Source: Hymenobacter ruricola
Lineage (GTDB): Bacteria; Bacteroidota; Bacteroidia; Cytophagales; Hymenobacteraceae
NCBI RefSeq assembly: GCF_015694525.1
Contig: NZ_JADQDM010000018.1
Coordinates: 1-64,000 of the forward strand
Length of the DNA: 64,000 bases
Direction: 5' to 3'
Position 1 is the stretch's first letter. Each line of letters opens with the position of its first letter. Shown piece after piece: positions 48,446-55,359 of this stretch. Below the pieces are notes generated by a model. That model was not told the origin of the DNA, made no database searches, and worked only from the letters and a program-made list of their open reading frames with translations. Both the position numbers and the translations under genes were made by a program.

Positions 48446-50071
48446 CTACCACTTGTAGAGCACCGTCAGGGCTTTGATGCCGTAGGGTTTCACCGCGTAC
48501 ACTTCGTTGCCCAGGCTGTCGGGGTACGGCTCGGGGTGCACGCGGTAGGCGCCCAAAAAGTACTGCGCTTTGCCGGGGGCATTTTCACGGAAGCGGGCCC
48601 GGTCTTCGGGCTTCATGATGGCGAGGTTGTTGTCGATGAGGCCGGGGTTTGTGGTCCGCACGTTGATTTGCGGCGAGGGGTCGTGTCGCGCAATCCACTC
48701 CAGGCCCTGCCGGTACGTGAGGGCCCAGTAGTCGCGCTCGAACTGCGTTTCCACCTCGGCCGGCGACAGGAAGGAAAAATACACCTGCTCCTGCGGGTGC
48801 GCCTGCACCATCCGGCCGATGGTGTACAGCATCTCGCCGCCCGCCAGCACGGCCGCGCCCAGCGCCACCGGCCGGGCCCAGCGGTAGTGCCGGCCAAGCT
48901 GCCAAACCGAGCCAGCGCCCCGCACGGCCAGCAAGAGCAGCGCCGGGTACACGAAATACAGGTGCCGCCAGCCGTCGTAGATAACCGAGTGCAGCACAAT
49001 CACCATGGCAATGGGCAGGATGAACCAGCCCAGAAAGAGGATGTCCAGCCGCCCCGCGAAGGTGCGCAGATGCGCCAGGTGGCGGCGCACCAACGCGGCC
49101 AGCGCCCCCAGCACCCCCAGCACAAAAGCCGCCGTGTAGGCCACCGGCGTGGTGATGACAATCCAGACCGGGGCGTAGTGCCAGGGCAACTCCAGCGTCG
49201 ACACGCGGCGGCCCATGTAGAGCACCTCCGCAATGAAGCGAAACTTCTTCATGTTGTCGAAGGCGGTGAGAAAGTTTCGAACCGGGGCCTCCCACAGGTA
49301 GGGCCACCCCAGGTAGATGCCCACCACCGCGGCCCCCAGAAACACCGGCACCACCTGGCCCAGGCGCCGCCCGCGCTGCGGCTCGCGCGGGCCAAACAGG
49401 GCTTCCAGCGCCAGCATGCCCAGGGTCATGGCCACCAGCAGAATGCCGAGAATGCGCACGTCGACCGCCGCCGCGGTGGCCAGGCCGTGCACCACGGCGC
49501 GCCGCCAGGTAGGCCGCTCCAACAAGCGCACCAGCGTGTAGATTCCCAGGGTGAAAAACGCCAGAAACACAATGTCTTTGCCGTTGTAAAATGACTCGGC
49601 GAAAAAGCGCGGCGACAGCACCAGCAGCGTGCTGGCCAGCAGGCCCACGCGCGTGCTCCGGAAGCGGACGCGGGCCGTTTTGTACAGGGCCCAGACGCCC
49701 ATCATAAACACCACGAAAACCGCGAAGTGACGCGTCAGGAAATACGTGCGCGAGTCTTCGATGCCGAACACCACTTTGTCCAGCAGGGCCAGCGGCATCT
49801 CGAAAAACACGCCGTGGTCGTTTTCCACGTAGCCGTGGATGTCGGGCGTGTTCGGGAAGAAGTTGTTGTTCGGCGCAACTAGGCCCACTGCGTACCTGGC
49901 GCTCACCATGCCGTTGGTGCGGTCCGCCTGCTCGTCCCACGACACGCCGTAGTCCTTGTAAAAGCACAGCCCCAGCAGCAGCAGCAGCACAAAATACCCG
50001 CGCACGTAGAAAGTGCGCGGGTCGGCGGCAAACGCAGCGCGCAAGGCGTCTCGCAGGCGGTAGAAAAGCAT
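48446..50071 (-). CDS. GT-C/GT39-like membrane glycosyltransferase, paralog of 33094 (541 aa)
   Basis: About ten TM segments. Shared with the paralog are DYGVSWDEQADRTNG (acidic first loop), SPRFFAESFYNGKDIVFLAFF, VDVRILGILL, FRFIAEVLYMG, LELPWHYAPVWIVITTPVAY and LHSVIYDGWRHLYFVYPAL. The soluble tail ends in RVHPEPYPDSLGNEVYAV. The first-loop Asp-Glu pair fits the catalytic site of polyprenyl-sugar-dependent transferases. Start ATG 50071 lies 43 nt after a perfect -7 box. It separates kynU/membrane protein from AlkB and KMO and is not in an obvious operon. Confidence 0.84.
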   Translation of the reverse strand: MLFYRLRDALRAAFAADPRTFYVRGYFVLLLLLGLCFYKDYGVSWDEQADRTNGMVSARYAVGLVAPNNNFFPNTPDIHGYVENDHGVFFEMPLALLDKVVFGIEDSRTYFLTRHFAVFVVFMMGVWALYKTARVRFRSTRVGLLASTLLVLSPRFFAESFYNGKDIVFLAFFTLGIYTLVRLLERPTWRRAVVHGLATAAAVDVRILGILLVAMTLGMLALEALFGPREPQRGRRLGQVVPVFLGAAVVGIYLGWPYLWEAPVRNFLTAFDNMKKFRFIAEVLYMGRRVSTLELPWHYAPVWIVITTPVAYTAAFVLGVLGALAALVRRHLAHLRTFAGRLDILFLGWFILPIAMVIVLHSVIYDGWRHLYFVYPALLLLAVRGAGSVWQLGRHYRWARPVALGAAVLAGGEMLYTIGRMVQAHPQEQVYFSFLSPAEVETQFERDYWALTYRQGLEWIARHDPSPQINVRTTNPGLIDNNLAIMKPEDRARFRENAPGKAQYFLGAYRVHPEPYPDSLGNEVYAVKPYGIKALTVLYKW

Positions 50072-50114
50072 AAGGTTCGCTTTGTTGGAATGACCGGTCG
50101 GGGCCGTGGTTCCC

Positions 50115-50143
50115 CAAAAGTACTTCCCGCGTCTTTATTCAAA
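50115..50143 (-). promoter_or_regulatory. Promoter of the GT-C gene at 48446
   Basis: On the minus strand TTTG (plus 50140-50143) is followed after 17 nt by TACTTTTG (plus 50115-50122), a perfect -7 box. The ATG at 50071 is 43 nt downstream. This is one of the best two-box matches in the window. Confidence 0.6.
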
Positions 50144-50237
50144 TGGCTCGTTTCGGGCGCAGTGGCTTCCCTGCGGCGCGCCCTTTCCCCGAACCGCGCG
50201 GTGCCGTTCCTTTGCCGCCCGCCTTCCTGCTTGTTTC

Positions 50238-50852
50238 ATGGCCCTGCTTCCCCTGTCGCTGCCCCAGGCCGACCTGCTCTTCGACCCCGCCTTCCTGCCC
50301 GCCGCCGAGGCCGCGGCCCTGCTGGCGCAGCTCACGGCCGAAGTGGCCTGGGAGCAGCGCACCATCCGGCTGTTTGGGCAGGAGTCTCCGCAGCCCCGCC
50401 TCACGGCCTGGTACGGCGACGCCGACGCCCGCTACACCTATTCCGGCCTGGCCTGGGAGCCCCGGCCCTGGACACCCGCCCTGTTGGCCCTGCGCCAGCG
50501 CCTGGAAGCCGCCACCGCCAGCCGTTTCAACAGCGTGCTGCTGAACCTGTACCGCGACGGCCGCGACGGCATGGGCTGGCACGCCGACGACGAACCCGAG
50601 TTGGGCCCCGCGCCCGCCATTGCCTCGCTCAGCCTGGGCGCCACGCGCCGGTTTCGGCTGCGGCCCCGCGCCGGCTTGGTTCACCCGCCGTTGTCGCTCG
50701 ATTTGGGTAGCGGCAGCTTGCTGCTCATGCGCGGCCCCACCCAACGGCACTGGCAGCACGCGCTGCCCAAAACCACCCGCCCCCTCGGCCCGCGCCTCAA
50801 CCTCACTTTTCGCTGGGTGGCCGGCAGTCCCGCCGGACCGGCTTATTCTTAG
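50238..50852 (+). CDS. AlkB-like 2-oxoglutarate/Fe(II)-dependent dioxygenase
   Basis: The enzyme removes alkyl groups (1-methyladenine, 3-methylcytosine) from DNA or RNA by oxidation. The 204 residues keep the full site: NSVLLNLYRDGRDGMGWHAD with His115 and Asp117, distal His174 in QRHWQHALPK, and the 2-oxoglutarate-binding Arg186 and Arg192 (RLNLTFR). RLTAWYGDADARYTYSG and SLSLGATRRFRLR are typical of ALKBH2/3-like bacterial proteins. ATG 50238 is preferred; the frame runs back to 50106 across the divergent promoter of the GT-C gene. A TTCCTTTG near 50205 may be its -7 box. No ada or other repair gene is adjacent. Confidence 0.94.
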   Translation: MALLPLSLPQADLLFDPAFLPAAEAAALLAQLTAEVAWEQRTIRLFGQESPQPRLTAWYGDADARYTYSGLAWEPRPWTPALLALRQRLEAATASRFNSVLLNLYRDGRDGMGWHADDEPELGPAPAIASLSLGATRRFRLRPRAGLVHPPLSLDLGSGSLLLMRGPTQRHWQHALPKTTRPLGPRLNLTFRWVAGSPAGPAYS

Positions 50853-50942
50853 TAGCCCGCAAGCTGGCCCGGAAATATTTTCTGTTTTCGCGCCTGGTGT
50901 TTACACACTGGCGCCGCTTTTTATTCCTTAAAAGCCAGCGCA

Positions 50943-51197
50943 TTAATAACGGATATCAGGATGCCCCTGCAGTTGGGGGTCGCCGTCTTCGCCCACGATG
51001 TAGTCGCCCACCCGCAGGGCCGTCACCACGGGCTTGGGCGGCGTGGGCGCGGGCCAACGGTGGCGCCAGGCCGCGGTGCTGGCCTTGCGTGCCGCTGCAG
51101 TTTCAGCGGGCGCCAGCAGCACGGCGCGCCGCCGGCCGACCCGAAAGCGCCACCGCAAATACCCCATGCACTTGTAGCGAAAACGAAAATGAGTCAT
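50943..51197 (-). CDS. Possible small basic hypothetical protein (84 aa)
   Basis: The 50853-51405 interval has no firm gene. A minus-strand frame from ATG 51197 gives an 84-residue product that is Arg- and aromatic-rich at the start (MTHFRFRYKCMGYLRWRFR). It has an Ala/Pro linker and an ordered-looking end (VVTALRVGDYIVGEDGDPQL). A near-consensus box (CACCTTTG) lies 3 nt upstream of the ATG. No family is recognised. It could also be a chance frame. Another possibility is a small nucleic-acid-binding protein, given the high Arg content. Confidence 0.4.
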   Translation of the reverse strand: MTHFRFRYKCMGYLRWRFRVGRRRAVLLAPAETAAARKASTAAWRHRWPAPTPPKPVVTALRVGDYIVGEDGDPQLQGHPDIRY

Positions 51198-51405
51198 AGT
51201 CAAAGGTGTTTTAGTTCTAATTCGTCAAAGGTCCGGTGGCGGTTGCCTTGCCCGATTTTTTTACGACCAGCCCTAGTAAATACCCGATGAGTACAATCGA
51301 CTTCCCGGCGGGGAAGGCCGGGTGGCGGGCCAAAGCCCCGGCGGCGACGTAGCTTCGCTGCCGGCCCGCCCGTCGGGGGCGGCTTCACCCTTTTCCGCAT
51401 TGTTC

Positions 51406-52779
51406 ATGGCTGCTTTTTCGTCCATTTCGCCCGCTTCCGAGCCGCTCACCGTGATGGGCGCCGGCCTGGTGGGCTCACTGCTGTCCTTGTATCTGGCCCG
51501 CCGGGGGCACCCCGTGCAGGTGTTCGAGCGCCGCGCCGACCCGCGCCGGGCGGGCTTTCAGGAAGGTCGCTCCATCAACCTGGCCCTTTCCGACCGCGGC
51601 TGGCGGGCCCTGGAAGGCGTGGGCGTGGCCGACGACATTCGCCAAGTGGGCATTCCGATGTATTGCCGGGTGATGCACGATGCGCACGGCCAGCTCACCC
51701 AGCAGCCCTACGGCCAGGACGGCCAGGCCATTTACTCCGTGAACCGCGGCCACCTCAACCGCCGCCTGCTCGACCTGGCCGAGGCCCAGCCGCAGGTGCG
51801 CCTGCAGTTCGGCCAGCAGTGCCTGGGCATCGACCTCAAAAAGCAGGAGCTGCACTTGCTCGACGCGGCCACCCAGCAGGAGCACACCGAGCCCTACACC
51901 CGCCTGTTTGGCACCGACGGCGCGTTTTCCGCGGTGCGCGGTGCGCTGCAAAAGACTGACCGCTACGACTATTCGCAGCAGTACCTGGAGTACGGCTACA
52001 AGGAGCTCACCATCGAGGCCGGCCCCGGCGGTGCCTGGCAGCTGGAAAAAAACGCCCTGCACATCTGGCCGCGCGGGCAGTACCTCATGATTGCGCTGCC
52101 CAACCTCGACGGTTCCTTCAACTGCACCCTGTTTTTCCCTTACGAGGGCCCCGAAAGCTTTGCCGCACTGCAAACGCCGGCCGACGTCGTGGCCTTTTTC
52201 GGCCGCGTGTTTCCCGACGCCGTGCCGCTGATGCCGGCCCTCACGGAGGAATTTTTCACGCACCCCACGGGCTCGCTGGTCACCATCCGCTGCTTTCCGT
52301 GGAAGTACGACGATGTGCTGCTGCTCGGCGACGCCTCGCACGCCATCGTGCCGTTTTACGGGCAGGGCATGAACGCGGGGTTTGAGGATTGCAGCGTGCT
52401 CAACCAGCTGCTCGACCAGCACGGCGACACCGCCTGGCCCGCCATCTTCGCCGAATTTCAGGCCCAGCGCAAGCCCAACACCGACGCCATGGCCGACCTG
52501 GCCGTGTACAACTTCGTGGAAATGCGCGACCGGGTGGCCGACCCGCGCTTCCTGCTCCAAAAGAAAATCGAGGCCAAAATCTCCGCCCAATACCCCGGCC
52601 GCTGGACGCCGCTGTACTCGCAGGTCACGTTTTCGCACACGCCCTACGCCGAAGCCTGGACCGCTGGCCAGCGCCAGGACGCCATCATGGCCCGCCTCAT
52701 GCCCCACATTCAGGCCGAAGCCGACTTCGACCGGCCCGAAGTGCAGGCGCTGGTGGAGCAGGAAATGGCCGCGCGCTAA
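51406..52779 (+). CDS. kmo: Kynurenine 3-monooxygenase
   Basis: KMO hydroxylates kynurenine to 3-hydroxykynurenine with FAD and NADPH. The 457 residues have the FAD motif VMGAGLVGSLLSLYLARRG, then the KMO signature RSINLALSDRGWRALEGVG. FGTDGAFSAVRGAL, the GD-type motif LLLGDASHAIVPFYGQGMNAGFED, and NFVEMRDRVADPRFLLQ in the C-terminal part follow. Length and order are typical of bacterial KMO. ATG 51406 is used; the frame is open to 51322. It lies 3.8 kb from kynU, behind a GT-C gene and AlkB, so the pathway genes are split into separate units. The C-terminal membrane-binding helices of mammalian KMO are absent. Confidence 0.96.
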   Translation: MAAFSSISPASEPLTVMGAGLVGSLLSLYLARRGHPVQVFERRADPRRAGFQEGRSINLALSDRGWRALEGVGVADDIRQVGIPMYCRVMHDAHGQLTQQPYGQDGQAIYSVNRGHLNRRLLDLAEAQPQVRLQFGQQCLGIDLKKQELHLLDAATQQEHTEPYTRLFGTDGAFSAVRGALQKTDRYDYSQQYLEYGYKELTIEAGPGGAWQLEKNALHIWPRGQYLMIALPNLDGSFNCTLFFPYEGPESFAALQTPADVVAFFGRVFPDAVPLMPALTEEFFTHPTGSLVTIRCFPWKYDDVLLLGDASHAIVPFYGQGMNAGFEDCSVLNQLLDQHGDTAWPAIFAEFQAQRKPNTDAMADLAVYNFVEMRDRVADPRFLLQKKIEAKISAQYPGRWTPLYSQVTFSHTPYAEAWTAGQRQDAIMARLMPHIQAEADFDRPEVQALVEQEMAAR

Positions 52780-52951
52780 CGAGCGCACTCAGTATGTGTT
52801 GCTTGCGACTGGCAAAACTAACTACCTTTCACTCGCCGCGCGTCCGCCGTTAGGCGGCTGCCGGCTTTTGCGCTGCGAGTGGTTACTTTATACCGGCGAA
52901 TGACTGTTTCGGTGGTTCGCGTTGTTGCCCGCTACCCTCTCCTTCCTCTCT

Positions 52952-53659
52952 ATGTTAACATGCGCCATTATTGACGACGACGAGATTAATCGTCTGACTC
53001 TGGAACATTACGTCGAGCTCACGCCCGACCTTAAGCTGGTTGGCTCGCTGGCCGACGGCATTGCCGGGCTCACATTTTTCCGGGAAGGCGGCAAGGTAGA
53101 CGTGCTGTTTCTCGACATCGAGATGCCCCACCTCAGCGGCCTGGAGCTGCTACGGGTGCTCACCGACCCGCCCGAGGTCATCATCACCACTGCCCGCCAG
53201 GACTTTGCCGTGGACGCCTTCGAGCTGCGCGTGACCGATTACCTGGTGAAGCCGTTTGATTTTGCCCGCTTCACGCAAGCCGTGCAGCGGGTGCAGGCCC
53301 GGCGCGGCGGCGCGGCCCCGGCGGCGGCCGAAGCGCCGGCCAACGCCGACCTGTTTGTGAAGGTGAACAGCCGCATGGTGCGCATCAACTTCGAGGACGT
53401 GCTGTACGTGGAAGCCCTGTCCGACTACGTCAACATCGTGACGGCCAAGCAGAAATACATCGTCTACACCACGCTCAAGGCCCTGGAAACCCGGCTCAGT
53501 CCCTTTCCCAACTTCATTCGGGTGCACCGCAGCTATTTGCTGAACACCCAGCAGATTGAGTCCATCGAAGACAACACCGCCAACCTGCGCGGCGGCCACT
53601 TCGTGCCCATCGGCAAGTCGTACCAGGAAAGCTTTTACAAAAGCCTGCAGCGGATTTAG
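52952..53659 (+). CDS. LytTR family response regulator
   Basis: The 235-residue DNA-binding regulator has a receiver domain (residues 1-120: CAIIDDDEIN, Asp in VLFLDIEMPHLSG, Thr in IITTARQ, Lys in DYLVKPFDF). An Ala-rich linker and a LytTR domain follow (LFVKVNSRMVRINFEDVLYVEA, NFIRVHRSYLLN, FVPIGKSYQESF). No sensor kinase gene is adjacent, so its partner is encoded elsewhere. The start is ATG 52952, in preference to 52922. Its end overlaps the stop of the convergent exonuclease gene by four nucleotides. The targets are unknown. Confidence 0.95.
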   Translation: MLTCAIIDDDEINRLTLEHYVELTPDLKLVGSLADGIAGLTFFREGGKVDVLFLDIEMPHLSGLELLRVLTDPPEVIITTARQDFAVDAFELRVTDYLVKPFDFARFTQAVQRVQARRGGAAPAAAEAPANADLFVKVNSRMVRINFEDVLYVEALSDYVNIVTAKQKYIVYTTLKALETRLSPFPNFIRVHRSYLLNTQQIESIEDNTANLRGGHFVPIGKSYQESFYKSLQRI

Positions 53660-54291
53660 GACGCCGGCGCGGGGCCGGGCTCGTCGGGCGCGGGCGGGGC
53701 CACTTGCTGGTACAGCGGCAGCTGGTAGAACGGCCGCAGCAGGCGCACCACGTCCAGGGCGTCGGCCAGGGCTTCGTGGGCCACTTCGCGGTCGGGGAAG
53801 CGGGCGCGGGCCTTGCAGATGCTCATGCTGGGCAGTCGGCTGTCTTTGTGCCAGTTGAGGTAGAATGCGGCCGGGTCGAGCATGGCCGGCTCGGCGCGCA
53901 CGGCCTGGCCGTAGCCGGGCAGCGCTTTCAGAAAGCCCAGGTCGAACACGCCGATGTTTTTGCCCGCCATGGTCACGGCCACGCAGCCCGTAGCGTCGGC
54001 CCGGAAGCCGTGGGCCAGCAGAAACTCGCGCAGCTGGGGCAGCAGCTCGGCGGGCGTGCACAGCTCGGGGTTGGGGTCTTGGCGGGCCAGCTCCTGCAGC
54101 AGGCGGGCGTTGAGGGCCAGGGCGCCGGCGCTGCCCACGTACTCGGGGTGGCGCACCACCCGCCGGAAGGCGGGCAGCTCGGGCAGGGGCCGGGGGTGGC
54201 GGCTGTCTTCGATGACGGCGGCCAGCTCCAGCACCTGGTGCCGCTGGGGGTGGGAGCCGGAAGTTTCAAGGTCGAGGGAAACGTAGCGCAT
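53656..54291 (-). CDS. DEDDh 3'-5' exonuclease (oligoribonuclease / DnaQ-like)
   Basis: The 211-residue nuclease has the ExoI motif SLDLETSGSHP (Asp7, Glu9), the ExoII Asp117 in AGKNIGVFDLGFL and the ExoIII His172/Asp177 in AHEALADALD. This is the DEDDh group, which removes nucleotides from 3' ends with two metal ions. A YLNWH segment and length near 200 suggest an RNase T/oligoribonuclease or DnaQ-epsilon-like role. The final 25 residues are Pro/Ala-rich. It is convergent with the LytTR regulator gene with no terminator, so antisense read-through is possible. Confidence 0.88.
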   Translation of the reverse strand: MRYVSLDLETSGSHPQRHQVLELAAVIEDSRHPRPLPELPAFRRVVRHPEYVGSAGALALNARLLQELARQDPNPELCTPAELLPQLREFLLAHGFRADATGCVAVTMAGKNIGVFDLGFLKALPGYGQAVRAEPAMLDPAAFYLNWHKDSRLPSMSICKARARFPDREVAHEALADALDVVRLLRPFYQLPLYQQVAPPAPDEPGPAPAS

Positions 54292-54534
54292 GCCTCCCGT
54301 GTACGCGCCCGCCCAAAACCCGGTGGCCCCCGCCGCAGGTGCGCATCATAAAGCCGTGGGGCTGGCGTTGTTCGGCGGGGCCGGGCCCGCAGGGCCGGAA
54401 ATCCCATTTTTCGCCGGCCGTTTTTGGGGTCCTAGCCAGGCCCTCGTATCATTATGGGTTTTATATATGCGATAAAACCGGTATTTACGGCCCATTTTTT
54501 TTGCTTCGCCCTGACGTAGATTTAGCACGCTGAT

Positions 54535-55314
54535 TTGAAAACAAGCCCTTTCTACTTTTCTGTTTTGATAAAATTCTTCAGTATCGCGGCGGGCCTGCTG
54601 GCGCTCGCGGGCGGGCCCGCCACGGCCCAAACTACGGCGGCTCCGCTGCCCGCCCCCGTGCTGCAGTCGGTGGCGGCGGTGCGGCAGCAGTACGCGGCCT
54701 CCTTCACCGGCCACCCGGAGCTATTTAACGGCCCGGAGTATGTGGACTATTCCCGGCGCTACCACGAGCGCACGGGCCACCAGTTTTTTCTCACGCCCGA
54801 GGCCATGCCCGGCAGCGTACAGTACAACGGCCAGTATTTCGGCAATCAACAGTTGACTTACGACGTGGTGCTGGACCAAGTGGTGCTGCGCCACCCCACC
54901 AACCCGCTGTTGCTGCGCCTGCTCAACGAGCGGGTGGAAAGCTTCATCATCGACGGCCACCGGTTCGTGCGTGTGGTGGCCGACAGCACCACCGGCAATG
55001 CCATTCGCACGGGCTATTTCGAAGTGCTGGCCGAGGGCCGGGCGCAGCTGCTGGCCCGCCGCTCCAAACGCATGCAGGAGCACATCCTCCAACAGCAACT
55101 CGACGTCGAGTTCGTTTCCACCGAGCGGCTGTTTCTCCGCAAGGCGGGCGTTTTCTACCCCATCAAAAGCAAGGGCGCAGCGCTGCGCGTGTTTGCCGAC
55201 AAAAGCAAAGACGTGCAGCAGTACCTGCAAAGCCACAAGCTGGGGTTCAAGAAACAGCAGCTGGAAGCGTCGGTGCAGCAACTGGCCACCTACTACAACG
55301 GCCTGCCGCAGTAG
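54535..55314 (+). CDS. Secreted hypothetical protein, first gene of an outer-membrane operon (259 aa)
   Basis: The TTG at 54535 gives MKTSPFYFSVLIKFFSIAAG and then a signal cleavage near ATAQTTA. No ATG provides a better N-terminus. The mature part (about 225 residues) has a beta-rich stretch (GHQFFLTPEAMPGSVQYNGQ, VVLDQVVLRHPTNPLLL) followed by a Lys/Gln-rich helix-like end. I do not recognise the family. A one-base variant -7 box (TAGATTTA) lies at 54517. It starts 45 nt upstream of the TonB receptor, so it probably belongs to that operon and may work with it in the periplasm. Confidence 0.75.
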   Translation: MKTSPFYFSVLIKFFSIAAGLLALAGGPATAQTTAAPLPAPVLQSVAAVRQQYAASFTGHPELFNGPEYVDYSRRYHERTGHQFFLTPEAMPGSVQYNGQYFGNQQLTYDVVLDQVVLRHPTNPLLLRLLNERVESFIIDGHRFVRVVADSTTGNAIRTGYFEVLAEGRAQLLARRSKRMQEHILQQQLDVEFVSTERLFLRKAGVFYPIKSKGAALRVFADKSKDVQQYLQSHKLGFKKQQLEASVQQLATYYNGLPQ

Positions 55315-55359
55315 CCGCCCGGCGTCCTTTCCCTTTTTCCCGTGCCATTTTCTTTTCGT

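Noticed and set aside
48263-49594. Plus-strand frame of 443 codons opposite the GT-C gene at 48446
   Set aside because: Composition is shadow-like and the minus strand shares motifs with the paralog at 33094.
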